The position numbers and the translations under genes are program-made. DNA of 64,000 bases from Paraburkholderia sediminicola (lineage in GTDB: Bacteria; Pseudomonadota; Gammaproteobacteria; Burkholderiales; Burkholderiaceae): contig NZ_CADIKC010000006.1 in NCBI RefSeq assembly GCF_902859805.1, forward strand, positions 372,001 through 436,000, given 5' to 3'. Positions 1 to 8,357 of this stretch are shown piece by piece (the stretch's first letter is position 1; every line of letters starts with the position of its first letter). Under the pieces are notes generated by a model that worked only from the letters and a program-made list of their open reading frames with translations, did not search any database and was not told the DNA's origin.

Positions 1-737
1 CAGCATGACCGATGCCGGCGAGGTGTTCTACCGGCATGCGGTCGCCATGCTGGAACGAGCGGACTTTGCCGAAAGCGCCGTGCGCGAGCGGCTGGCCGAA
101 CCAAGCGGCACGATTCGCTTCACCACCGCGGTGGCGACCTCGCTGTTCGCCATGCGCCAGATACTCCCGGATTTCATTCACCGCTATCCGAAGATCAACG
201 TCGTCCAGCACATCAGCGACGAGCAGGTCGATATTGCGGGCGGCAGTTATGACCTCGCGCTGCGCTCGCACAGCGGTCCACTGTCCGACTCGACCCTCGT
301 GCAGCGCACGCTGGCGCCGGCGCCCTGGTTTCTGTTCGCCGCGCCCAGCTATCTGGAACGCCACGGTATGCCACTCGCGCCGGAGAACCTCGCCGGACAC
401 GAGACGCTGGTCATGTTGAGGCACAACAGTCCAATGGCGTGGAAGCTCAAGCACCCTGTGAACGGAGAAGCAGTTGTGCCGCTCAACCCCCGGCTGGCCG
501 GCAATGACATCGTCACCCTCAAGCAGGCTGCGCAGGACGGCCTCGGCATCGTTGCCCTGCCCGCCTACGTCTGCAGCGAAGACCTGCGATCCGGCACGCT
601 CCAGCGGGTTTTTGCCCGCCTGGCTGGCAGGCGAAGCCAGTATCACCGCGGTCATCCCGTTTCGTCACGGCATGCTGCCCTCCGTTCGCGCTTTTCTCGA
701 CTTTCTGATCGAGCGCATCCCACTGGTCGTCGCGTAA
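1..737 (+). pseudogene. LysR-type regulator, 3' part, frameshifted
   Basis: The window opens inside a LysR-type regulator: the frame is open from base 2 and the usual LTDAGE-like end of the winged helix is visible (MTDAGEVFYRHA), so the DNA-binding domain lies upstream. The substrate-binding domain follows (RFTTAVATSLFAMRQILPDF, then LVMLRHNSPMAWKL). The frame breaks at a run of five T at 609-613. Read with four T, the protein continues in the +1-shifted frame as LPAWLAGEASITAVIPFRHG and ends at the TAA at 735-737, a normal LysR C-terminus. Unshifted, it runs to 766 with a nonsense tail. A homopolymer insertion is either a real mutation or a sequencing error. The likely target is the GMC/aldehyde dehydrogenase pair downstream, but the 5' end is not visible. 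Confidence 0.8.
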
Positions 738-890
738 TGTCGGATCGTCCATCTCATTGGACCTGAGGTCCAGGCAAGTCATCTTGTTGTCTCCCTGAAG
801 CGGGCCCATTCTGAGCACACAGCCGGTCGGCATCGATCGAACGGTTTAACGAGCGCTTGAAGCGCTGCAAACGTGTTCAGGAGTACAACA

Positions 891-2537
891 ATGAAGATGT
901 CCAGACGTGAAGTCCTTATTGCAGGCGCGGCAGCGACAATTGCCGCAGTCGGTACGGTTACCGGCACCGCGTCAGCCATAGCAGTGGAAAAGCAATCTGG
1001 CAGCACCGAATCCGGTCGGCCGTCGAAGTCCGCGAAGCATTTCGACATCCTGATCGTTGGTGGAGGGTCGGCCGGCGCCGTTCTCGCGGCGCGCCTCAGC
1101 GCAAACTCGCAGCGCCGTGTTCTGCTGCTGGAAGCGGGACCGAACTTCGCGCCGAACGACTACCCTCAGGTACTGAAAGACGCGAATATCGTTGCGGGCT
1201 CGCCGGCCTATGACTGGCACTACCACACCGATGACGCCGCCAGTCTGGGCCACGACATACCTGTGCCACGAGGCCGCGTGATCGGTGGCAGCTCGGCAGT
1301 CAATGCCGCCGTTGCAATACGCGCGCGAGAAGCCGACTTTGCGCGCTGGGCCAAACGCGGCATCGAAGGATGGTCGTGGGAGGACGTGCTGGCCGCCTAC
1401 AAGTCGATGGAAAACACCCCCTCCGGCGACGACGCCTGGCACGGACGCAGCGGCCCATTTCCGATCCGGCAGCGTACTGCCGCGGAGAACACACCCTCGA
1501 TGCGAGCTTTTGTGGCCGGTGCGCAAACGCTGGGGCTGAAACACGTCTCGGACTTCAACGGCGCGAACCAGCACGGTGCCGGGCCCTACACGCTCAATGT
1601 CGTCGATGGCGTGCGCATCAATACGGGCATGGCCTATCTCACGGCTGCCGTGCGTGCACGCCCGAATCTGACGATCCAGGGCGGCGCCGAAGTGGATCGC
1701 GTGGTGTTCGAAGGCAAGCGTGCCGTGGGCGTCAAGCTGGTCGACGGCCACGTTCTGTCCGCGGGTGAAGTCATTCTCGCCTCAGGAGCGTTCGGCAGCC
1801 CGGCGATTCTCATGCGCTCCGGCATTGGGCCTGCTGCGCATCTCGCCGAATTCGGCATTGCGACCGTCGCCGACCTGCCGGTGGGGAACCGCCTGCAGGA
1901 CCATCCGTTTTTCTACAACGTCTACGCGCTCAAGCGCGAAGCAAACGCGATGAAGCCCGCCTCCGGCGCGCTCGTGTGGACGCGCTCGCAGAGCGCAGGT
2001 CCTGGCGATCTCGACCTGCACATCTCGGGCACGCATCTGATCGACCCTAAGGTTAGTCCCACCGGTGGAGCGATTGTCCTCGCCTGCGCGGTGACACTGC
2101 CGAAATCGATCGGTCAATTGCGGCTCTCGAGCCGCGATCCACGCGCGGCACCCGACATTCGCTACAACTTTTTCGATGACCAGAATGACCTCGACCGGCT
2201 GGTCGAAGCCGTGCAACTGTCCCGCCGGATTGGCCGAAGCGCACCGTTCCTCGACGTGATCGATCACGAGATGGCGCCGGGCAATACCGTGGACGATGGC
2301 AAAGCTCTCAGGGCGAACATCGTGTCGAATGTCGCCGCGTATCTGCACCCTACGTCGACCGTGCCGATGGGTGCCGACTCCGATCCCACTGCGGTAGTCG
2401 ACGCGTGGGGCAAGGTACGCGGCGTCGAAGCGCTGCGGGTTGTCGATGCATCGATTATTCCCGACATCCCGTCGGCGCCGACGAACGTCACGACCATCAT
2501 GGTGGCCGAGCGCATCGCCGCAAAATTGTCCGCGTAA
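891..2537 (+). CDS. GMC-family FAD oxidoreductase (alcohol/choline dehydrogenase type), Tat-exported
   Basis: A 548-residue glucose-methanol-choline oxidoreductase that oxidises an alcohol to an aldehyde with FAD. The ATG at 891 follows TTCAGGAG (876-883); an in-frame GTG at 873 is less likely. The N-terminus MKMSRREVLIAGAAATIA carries a twin-arginine motif, so export folded to the periplasm is likely, which is unusual because many bacterial GMC enzymes are cytoplasmic. The FAD Rossmann motif is ILIVGGGSAGAVLAARLS and the GMC signature is GRVIGGSSAVNAAV; the C-terminal active-site region has YLHPTSTVPMG and PSAPTNVTTIMVAERIA. It sits 43 bp upstream of an aldehyde dehydrogenase, implying an alcohol-aldehyde-acid sequence. 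The substrate cannot be told from sequence; aryl alcohols or polyethers are possible. Confidence 0.9.
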   Translation: MKMSRREVLIAGAAATIAAVGTVTGTASAIAVEKQSGSTESGRPSKSAKHFDILIVGGGSAGAVLAARLSANSQRRVLLLEAGPNFAPNDYPQVLKDANIVAGSPAYDWHYHTDDAASLGHDIPVPRGRVIGGSSAVNAAVAIRAREADFARWAKRGIEGWSWEDVLAAYKSMENTPSGDDAWHGRSGPFPIRQRTAAENTPSMRAFVAGAQTLGLKHVSDFNGANQHGAGPYTLNVVDGVRINTGMAYLTAAVRARPNLTIQGGAEVDRVVFEGKRAVGVKLVDGHVLSAGEVILASGAFGSPAILMRSGIGPAAHLAEFGIATVADLPVGNRLQDHPFFYNVYALKREANAMKPASGALVWTRSQSAGPGDLDLHISGTHLIDPKVSPTGGAIVLACAVTLPKSIGQLRLSSRDPRAAPDIRYNFFDDQNDLDRLVEAVQLSRRIGRSAPFLDVIDHEMAPGNTVDDGKALRANIVSNVAAYLHPTSTVPMGADSDPTAVVDAWGKVRGVEALRVVDASIIPDIPSAPTNVTTIMVAERIAAKLSA

Positions 2538-2580
2538 ATCAGCGTGAATTCCAACAATTGCAGTATCCGGAGATACAAAA

Positions 2581-4053
2581 ATGACGACCCACGCATTGCT
2601 CACGCCGACAGAAGTCTGGCGCGCGAAAATCTACAGCAATGGATGGAAGAACCCCGGTCTCGGCGCAGAGAGCGTAATCGAAAAGGCAACGGGCGCGAAG
2701 CTTGGTGAAATCGGCATCGCTTCGCCGGAGGATGTGTCGGTAGCGGCCGCGCTCGCCCGCGAGGCGCAAAAGGACTGGGCAAAAACACCGGGCCCGCTGC
2801 GGGGCGATGTGCTTAGAGAGTTTGCCCGGCTGGTACTCGTGCATGCCGATGAACTCGCCGATCAGATCGTCAGGGAAACCGGCTCGATCAGAGCGAAAGC
2901 ATTGTGGGAAGTCCACATGTCCGCCCGCGAAGTGCTGGAAGCCGCGGCACTCGGCAGTCAACCCGTGGGCGTTCTTACGTCCACCGCTGAGGCCGGTCGC
3001 CAGAGCATTGCAAGGCGCATCCCCGTTGGCGTTGTCGGCATCATCACGCCCTGGAACTCGCCGTTCATTCTGGGCTCGCGAGCAATCGGCCCGGCGCTGG
3101 CGATGGGCAACTCGGTGATACTGAAGCCCGATTCGCAAACACCGGTGGCGGGCGGTGTGAGTTTCGCGCGCCTGTTCGAAGAAGCCGGCCTGCCCGCAGG
3201 GCTCTTCCATGTTCTGCCGGGTGGCGCCGACACGGGTGCGGCACTCGTCAAGGAACCGCTCGTCGATATGATCAGTTTCACCGGGTCGACCCGCGTGGGC
3301 CGGCAGATCGGCTCGATCGCCGGCGGACAGCTCAAGCGGGTCTCACTCGAGCTTGGCGGCAACAATCCCTATATCGTGCTGGACGACGCGGATATCGAGG
3401 CGGCGGCGAGCGCCGGAGCGTGGGGTGCATTTTTCCATCAGGGACAGATTTGCCTCACCGCCGGGCGCCACCTCGTTCATGAGAAAGTTGCCGATGCGTA
3501 TGCAGAAGCACTAGTGAAAAAAGCCAGGGCGCTGATCGTCGGCGATCCCTTTGACGAGAAGGTGCAGCTCGGCCCCATCATCAATGAGCGTCAGGCCGCC
3601 AACGTGGAGCGTATTGTTGCCGAGACACTCGCCAAAGGCGCGAAGGCATTGACCGGCGGCTCGCGTAACGGGCTCTTTTTCGAACCGACCGTGATCACTG
3701 GCGTGACGCGTGGCATGGCAGCGTTCGATGAAGAGATCTTTGGCCCCGTCGCGCCGATCACCACGTTCCGAACTGACGACGAGGCGGTCGAACTCGCCAA
3801 TGCCACGGAGTACGGTCTCGTCGCCGCCGTCGCATCGGCCAATCTCGCCCGCGCGCAAAGCATTGCGGACCGGCTTCACGCCGGTGTCATCCACATCAAC
3901 GATCAGACGGTGCTTCACGAGGTGTATGGTCCGATCGGCGGGGTCGGCGCATCGGGCAATGGCTTCAATCACAGCACGCTGACCAACGCCGATCAGTTCA
4001 GCGAGTGGCAGTGGATCACGACCCGGTCGCAGATTCCTGTTTATCCGTTCTGA
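2581..4053 (+). CDS. NAD(P)-dependent aldehyde dehydrogenase (benzaldehyde dehydrogenase-like)
   Basis: A 490-residue aldehyde dehydrogenase superfamily protein of full family length. Visible motifs: the cofactor-binding stretch GVVGIITPWNSPF, the glycine turn SFTGSTRVGRQIG, the general-base Glu in SLELGGNNPYIVLDD, and the nucleophilic Cys in FFHQGQICLTAGR. The FFHQGQICLT form is typical of benzaldehyde or salicylaldehyde dehydrogenases rather than betaine-aldehyde types. The start follows the preceding GMC gene by 43 bp with GGAG at 2568-2571, so the two are probably co-transcribed. The probable role is oxidation of the aldehyde made by the GMC enzyme to its acid. No signal peptide is seen, so the GMC product must cross the inner membrane if both act in series. 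Confidence 0.92.
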   Translation: MTTHALLTPTEVWRAKIYSNGWKNPGLGAESVIEKATGAKLGEIGIASPEDVSVAAALAREAQKDWAKTPGPLRGDVLREFARLVLVHADELADQIVRETGSIRAKALWEVHMSAREVLEAAALGSQPVGVLTSTAEAGRQSIARRIPVGVVGIITPWNSPFILGSRAIGPALAMGNSVILKPDSQTPVAGGVSFARLFEEAGLPAGLFHVLPGGADTGAALVKEPLVDMISFTGSTRVGRQIGSIAGGQLKRVSLELGGNNPYIVLDDADIEAAASAGAWGAFFHQGQICLTAGRHLVHEKVADAYAEALVKKARALIVGDPFDEKVQLGPIINERQAANVERIVAETLAKGAKALTGGSRNGLFFEPTVITGVTRGMAAFDEEIFGPVAPITTFRTDDEAVELANATEYGLVAAVASANLARAQSIADRLHAGVIHINDQTVLHEVYGPIGGVGASGNGFNHSTLTNADQFSEWQWITTRSQIPVYPF

Positions 4054-4064
4054 TCCGGCTGGGT

Positions 4065-4090
4065 GCGGATGTCATAGATGCGGCATCCGC
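4065..4090 (+). terminator. Weak hairpin after aldehyde dehydrogenase
   Basis: GCGGATG (4065-4071) and CATCCGC (4084-4090) form a 7-bp stem just past the stop codon. There is no T tract, so this may only slow or stabilise the transcript end. Confidence 0.3.
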
Positions 4091-4165
4091 GCCCGTCACC
4101 GCCTTCATCTCAATGATCGCATTCACCGCAGCGAGTTGAAAATCTGGAAAGTCCGACAGGCACTC

Positions 4166-4864
4166 CTACCAGAACGCACGCTTGAAAAGACTGAGGCGAT
4201 TCACCCTGAACAGACGCGCCGGCCGCTGGTTGCCTCCCTGAAATTGCTCGGTGGCAATCAGAATATCGGCTTCGTCGGCCGATTCGCCCGGCGTCACTTC
4301 GCTAACCCTGATCCCCAGACGGGAGCGGAACGTTCCGCGTGAGACGGTTTCCCCAAAGATCTGTTCGTAAATGCCTTGCAGCTGTGTCAGCGTGAACAAT
4401 TCGGGCAGCAGCCAGCACGGCAGCGTCGAGTAACTTGCCTTGTTGCGTACCCGCTGCACCGCCTCCTGAATCTGCCCGGCGTGATCGAATGCGAGATCGG
4501 GAAGATCGTCCACGTCGTAAAAGTGAAACACACCGGCTCCAGCCTGACTCAACTCGCCATGGGGAATCAGTGCCACATGCGACACCGCAACCGACCAGCC
4601 GCGCGGATCGCGCTCAGGACCACCGAAAGTGCGCAATTGTTCGAGATAGCGCGGTTCAAGCCCGGTCTTCTCCCTCAACACGCGATAGGCCGTTGCTTCC
4701 AGCGAAGCGTCCTCATCCACATGCACGTACCCGCCCGGTAACGCCAGACTGCCCTTCCCTGGCGCGCTCGCGCGCTTGTGCAGCGCCACCTTCAGCATGC
4801 CCTCGTCCAGGGTCAGCAGGACGACATCGACGCTTACGTCGGGCGTGGTATGGCTTTGTTTCAT
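4166..4864 (-). CDS. nrtR: NrtR-like Nudix transcriptional regulator of NAD metabolism
   Basis: A 232-residue protein with an N-terminal Nudix domain and a C-terminal winged helix. The ATG at 4864 is preceded on the minus strand by GAGGGAG; a longer reading from 4927 lacks this. The Nudix-like region reads LPGGYVHVDEDASLEATAYR followed by LREKTGLE. The box departs from GX5EX7REUXEEXGU, as in NrtR proteins, where the domain senses ADP-ribose rather than hydrolysing it. The C-terminus (TLTQLQGIYEQIFGETVSRGTFRSRL) matches the NrtR winged helix. It is divergent from prs-nadV, the standard context for NrtR control of nicotinamide salvage. Family assignment is from sequence; regulation of these neighbours is inferred. 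Confidence 0.88.
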   Translation of the reverse strand: MKQSHTTPDVSVDVVLLTLDEGMLKVALHKRASAPGKGSLALPGGYVHVDEDASLEATAYRVLREKTGLEPRYLEQLRTFGGPERDPRGWSVAVSHVALIPHGELSQAGAGVFHFYDVDDLPDLAFDHAGQIQEAVQRVRNKASYSTLPCWLLPELFTLTQLQGIYEQIFGETVSRGTFRSRLGIRVSEVTPGESADEADILIATEQFQGGNQRPARLFRVNRLSLFKRAFW

Positions 4865-4911
4865 TGAGAACTCCCTCGACCGCGTATGCGGCATAAGTAT
4901 TTTTCCATACA

Positions 4912-4954
4912 TAGTTGTAAATCTCAACTAAGTTGAAATATACTTGCTGCAAGT
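4912..4954. promoter_or_regulatory. Candidate NrtR operators between nrtR and prs-nadV
   Basis: Three overlapping or adjacent dyads lie in the 128-bp divergent spacer: TAGTTG-N7-CAACTA (4912-4930), CAACT-A-AGTTG (4925-4935) and ACTTGC-T-GCAAGT (4942-4954). AACTT/AAGTT half-sites recur. The position between a repressor gene and its likely target operon fits operators. The binding protein is inferred from context only. Confidence 0.5.
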
Positions 4955-4992
4955 TAGTCGAACATTTCGACGAAGGCCGACGGAGGATAGCC

Positions 4993-5805
4993 ATGATTCA
5001 GGTTTTTGCCGTGTCGCGTGATCTGCAGGAGCAAGCGCTGGAGGTACGCACGCTGGTGTTTCCCGGGGGCGAAGTCAACGTCACCGTAGAGCTGGGCAAG
5101 CCGGCCGATGCGCTTCGCATTCAGGCGCACCTCCCTGATGCCGGGTCGGTCATGACGCTGCTGATGGTGACTGATGCGTTGCGCCGCGGCTACCCCGCCA
5201 CGCCGATTCGCCTGTCGATGCCGTACGTGCCGTACGCCCGCCAGGACCGCGTCGCGAATGCCGGTGAAGCGCTCAGCGCGCGTGTTTTCTGCGACCTGAT
5301 CAACACACAGAACTATGCACAGGTCGAAGTGCAGGATCCGCACAGCGACGTGGTGACCGCCCTGCTGGACCGGGTCGTTGTCGTCGATCCGTTGCCTCCG
5401 CTTCGCAAGGCGCTCGCAAGCCTCGGGCGGGTCGCGCTGGTGGCGCCGGATGCCGGCGCGCGCAAGCGGGTAACAGCGCTGGCCCGCGCCCTGGAACTCG
5501 ATGTCGTATTTGCGGAGAAGGTGCGCAATACCCAAACCGGCAAAATTAGCGGCACCCAGGTGGTGGGCGCCCTGCCCGATTGCCCGTTATTCGTTGTCGA
5601 CGATATCTGCGACGGTGGCCGCACCTTCACCGAACTGGCCTCGGTGCTCAAGACCCGCCAGGCCGAACAGCGCCAGGACCAAGCGCTGTATCTCTACGTG
5701 ACGCACGGCATTTTCAGCAAAGGCCTCGGGCCGCTGCTCGAACACTACCAGACGATTTTCACGCGCAACAACTGGACCAGCGACACCCGCTGCCAGGTTG
5801 TCTGA
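4993..5805 (+). CDS. prs: Ribose-phosphate pyrophosphokinase-like protein (PRPP synthetase)
   Basis: A 270-residue PRPP synthetase-like protein, shorter than housekeeping Prs (about 315). The ATG at 4993 has GGAGG at 4982-4986. The pyrophosphate/ribose-5-phosphate region is visible: RLSMPYVPYARQDRV (flexible-loop and ATP-site residues), QDPHSDVVTALLD, and the PRPP-binding loop LFVVDDICDGGRTFTELA. It makes PRPP from ribose 5-phosphate and ATP. Directly downstream is nadV, whose enzyme consumes PRPP, so this second Prs probably feeds nicotinamide salvage. The prs-nadV pair is also known from phages, and the short length fits that lineage. The gap to nadV is 49 bp. Confidence 0.9.
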   Translation: MIQVFAVSRDLQEQALEVRTLVFPGGEVNVTVELGKPADALRIQAHLPDAGSVMTLLMVTDALRRGYPATPIRLSMPYVPYARQDRVANAGEALSARVFCDLINTQNYAQVEVQDPHSDVVTALLDRVVVVDPLPPLRKALASLGRVALVAPDAGARKRVTALARALELDVVFAEKVRNTQTGKISGTQVVGALPDCPLFVVDDICDGGRTFTELASVLKTRQAEQRQDQALYLYVTHGIFSKGLGPLLEHYQTIFTRNNWTSDTRCQVV

Positions 5806-5854
5806 ACCCATCGCTCATTGCCCATCGCCCTACGCCCATCGCCAGGAGATTTTC

Positions 5855-7564
5855 ATGAACGCCCCTGACCGCAACGAATTCCTTGAAAAGAACAACCTCG
5901 TCCCGTTCAACCTGGCCGATTTCTACAAGACCGGCCACCCTTCAATGTATCCGAAGGCGACCACAAAGCTCGTCGCGAACTTCACGCCGCGCTCGGCAAA
6001 GTACGCGCCGGTTCTGCGCGAACTTTTCGACGACAAGGTCGTCTGGTTCGGTCTGCAAGGCTTCATTCAGGAATTCCTGATCGAGCTGTTCGGCAACGAG
6101 TTCTTCCGCAAGCCCAAGGCGCAGGCCGTGCGCAAATACAAGCGCCGCATGGATACGGCTCTGGGACCGGATGCGGTGCCGGTGTCGAATCTGGAACGCT
6201 TGCACGATCTGGGCTATCTGCCGCTCGAAATCCGCTCGCTGCCGGAAGGCTCGCGTGTCGATATCAAGGTGCCCCCGGTCATTTTCATCAACACGCATCC
6301 GGATTTCCCGTGGGTATCGACGTACTTCGAAACAGTGGTCAGTTGTGAATCGTGGAAACCCTCCACCGTTGCAACCATTGCGTTCGAATTCCGCAAGCTG
6401 CTGACCTATTTCGCGAACCTGACCGGCGCGCCGCTCGACTTCGTGAACTGGCAAGGTCACGACTTCTCGATGCGCGGCATGAGCGGCGTGCACGATGCAA
6501 TGCGCTGCGGCGCCGGCCACCTTTTGTCTTTCACCGGCACCGACACGATTCCGGCGATCGACTACCTTGAAGACCACTATGGCGCGGATGCCGACCGCGA
6601 ACTCGTCGGCGGCTCGATTCCGGCATCCGAGCACAGCGTGATGGCGTTGCGGATTCTGCTGACCTTGCAGCGCCTCGAACGCGATCCCGCCCATGCGGCG
6701 CTCGAACCCAAGGCGCTGCGCCGTCAGGCGGAACTGGAAGTCGTCCGCGAATTCGTGACGCAAGGCTACCCGCAAGGCATGGTCTCCATTGTTAGCGACA
6801 CGTTCGACTTCTGGAACGTGATGACGGTCGTCGCAAAGGAACTCAAGGCGGACATCCTCGCCCGCAAGCCGGACGCGCTCGGCAACGCAAAAGTGGTGTT
6901 CCGGCCGGATTCCGGCGACCCGGTGAAGATCCTGACCGGCTACACCGACGAAGAATTGCTCCACAGCAACGGCGTGCTGGCCGTGTCCGAAGCCGGCAAG
7001 TACACGGTCAAGGCGACCGGCGAGTCGATTAGCGAAGCGGAGCGCACGGGCGCGGTGCAATGCCTGTGGAATATCTATGGCGGCACGACCACGGCCAAGG
7101 GCTATAAGGTGCTGGATTCGCACGTCGGGCTGATTTACGGCGACTCGATCACGCTGCCGCGCGCGCGTGACATCATGCTGCGCCTCGCGTCAAAGGGCTT
7201 TGCGTCCTGCAATGTGGTGCTCGGTATCGGGAGCTATGTCTATGGCATGAATTCCCGCGACACCTTCGGCTATGCGCTCAAAGCGATCTATGCCGAAGTG
7301 GGCGGCGAAGCAGTCGACATCTACAAGGATCCGGCAACCGACGACGGGACCAAAAAGTCCGCCAAGGGGCTCCTGCGGGTCGAGAAAGAAGGCGACCGGT
7401 TCGTGCTGTACGAACAGCAGACTGTCGGGCAGGCGGAAGGCGGCGCACTGGTGCCGGTGTTTCGCGACGGCGAGTTGTTGGTCACGCAATCGTTAGCGGA
7501 GGTTCGCGAGCGGCTGCAATCGTCGTGGGTGTGTCCGGAGCCCGGCTCGATTAGCTGGGCCTGA
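5855..7564 (+). CDS. nadV: Nicotinamide phosphoribosyltransferase
   Basis: A 569-residue NAMPT-family enzyme that converts nicotinamide plus PRPP to NMN. The ATG at 5855 follows AGGAG (5844-5848). Family stretches seen are NNLVPFNLADFYKTGHPSMY at the N-terminus, FVNWQGHDFSMRGMSGVHDA, GSIPASEHSVMALRI, MVSIVSDTFDFWNVMT, and the phosphate-binding region KVVFRPDSGDPVKILTGY followed by QCLWNIYGGTTTAKGYKVLD. The length is somewhat above most bacterial NadV proteins. It is the last gene of the NrtR-adjacent operon and is followed by a strong hairpin. Together with prs it gives an independent route from nicotinamide to NMN and, with an adenylyltransferase elsewhere, NAD. Confidence 0.95.
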   Translation: MNAPDRNEFLEKNNLVPFNLADFYKTGHPSMYPKATTKLVANFTPRSAKYAPVLRELFDDKVVWFGLQGFIQEFLIELFGNEFFRKPKAQAVRKYKRRMDTALGPDAVPVSNLERLHDLGYLPLEIRSLPEGSRVDIKVPPVIFINTHPDFPWVSTYFETVVSCESWKPSTVATIAFEFRKLLTYFANLTGAPLDFVNWQGHDFSMRGMSGVHDAMRCGAGHLLSFTGTDTIPAIDYLEDHYGADADRELVGGSIPASEHSVMALRILLTLQRLERDPAHAALEPKALRRQAELEVVREFVTQGYPQGMVSIVSDTFDFWNVMTVVAKELKADILARKPDALGNAKVVFRPDSGDPVKILTGYTDEELLHSNGVLAVSEAGKYTVKATGESISEAERTGAVQCLWNIYGGTTTAKGYKVLDSHVGLIYGDSITLPRARDIMLRLASKGFASCNVVLGIGSYVYGMNSRDTFGYALKAIYAEVGGEAVDIYKDPATDDGTKKSAKGLLRVEKEGDRFVLYEQQTVGQAEGGALVPVFRDGELLVTQSLAEVRERLQSSWVCPEPGSISWA

Positions 7565-7583
7565 AGCCTGCGCCAGGCGCGGG

Positions 7584-7640
7584 GATGTCCACGTTCCGGG
7601 GTTGCGGCCCCGCATCGTGGACATCGAAAGTCCAGGTTTT
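7584..7640 (+). terminator. Large hairpin terminator after nadV
   Basis: GATGTCCACG (7584-7593) pairs perfectly with CGTGGACATC (7616-7625), and an inner stem CGGGG/CCCCG (7597-7601 with 7608-7612) continues it. A T-rich stretch (GGTTTTCTTTG) follows at about 7634-7644. Confidence 0.6.
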
Positions 7641-7765
7641 CTTTGTCGCATGTTTGTCAGCCAATAGCCACACGACCCACATCCCCAACAGAATGGGATG
7701 TGCCTGCCGTACAGGGAGGCATGCGTGGTTGCCGCAAGCAGCCGTTCCTGCGAAAGGAAAATCGT

Positions 7766-8263
7766 ATGTTGATGCGTGACAATATCCCTACCGCCCTCAA
7801 CCGAGGATCCGCCCTTCTTTCGGAAGACCCGATCGCCACGGGCTCGCTCAAGACCTTCCACCACACGTTCGACATTTATCTAAAGGACTCGAACGCGTTC
7901 ATGAATACGTACTTCTCACGCTACTTCGAGTGGCAAGGTGTTTGCCGCGAGCGGTGGTTTCATGAGTGCATCCACAATGACCTGCTGGGATCGGACGGCA
8001 TGTTCGTGACCAAGCGTGCGCACCAGGAGTACGTCCACGAAACCTTCCCCTTCCAGCACGTGGATTGCTATCTGAACACGGTGCAGGTCAAGCAATGCTC
8101 GGCCTACCTGCTGTTTCGCTTCTGCGTGGATGGGCGCCAGGTTTCGCAGGGTTACCAGCAGATCCTGTACGCCGGGCGGGACCGGAAGATCAGGCGGTTT
8201 CCGGAAGGAATCGTCGAGCGGGTCAAAGAATATGAACTGCCGATGACGGCACTGGCCGCCTGA
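7766..8263 (+). CDS. Hotdog-fold acyl-CoA thioesterase-like protein
   Basis: A 165-residue protein, start ATG 7766 with AAAGGA at 7754-7759. The central stretch TFDIYLKDSNAFMNTYFSRY followed by FEWQGVCRERWF resembles the 4-hydroxybenzoyl-CoA thioesterase / FadM family and especially thioesterases of enediyne-type polyketide clusters, which carry a similar N-x-Y-F...W-Q-G-x-x-R-E pattern. The usual catalytic Asp or Glu of the helix is not obvious and Asn49 or Glu in FEWQG may serve. The gene stands alone between a terminator and a convergent histidine kinase gene; nothing nearby suggests polyketide synthesis. Substrate unknown. Confidence 0.65.
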   Translation: MLMRDNIPTALNRGSALLSEDPIATGSLKTFHHTFDIYLKDSNAFMNTYFSRYFEWQGVCRERWFHECIHNDLLGSDGMFVTKRAHQEYVHETFPFQHVDCYLNTVQVKQCSAYLLFRFCVDGRQVSQGYQQILYAGRDRKIRRFPEGIVERVKEYELPMTALAA

Positions 8264-8264
8264 T

Positions 8265-8307
8265 CTCAGCGGCGGACTTTCGCCGTTCAGTTTTTCCGCT
8301 GAGTTTT
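8265..8307 (+). terminator. Rho-independent terminator after the thioesterase gene
   Basis: CTCAGCGG (8265-8272) pairs with CCGCTGAG (8296-8303), and TTTT (8304-8307) follows. Confidence 0.65.
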
Positions 8308-8357
8308 ATCTTCGAGTTTGATCTTTGAGTTTCACCGCTAACTTCCACCCTTAATCT

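Noticed and set aside
5942..7123. Minus-strand open frame of about 390 codons opposite nadV
   Set aside because: Arg/His-rich shadow composition and no motif; nadV is clearly coded on the plus strand.
7766..8263. Enediyne polyketide cluster suggested by the thioesterase
   Set aside because: No polyketide synthase or other enediyne gene is nearby; the resemblance is at the hotdog-fold level only.
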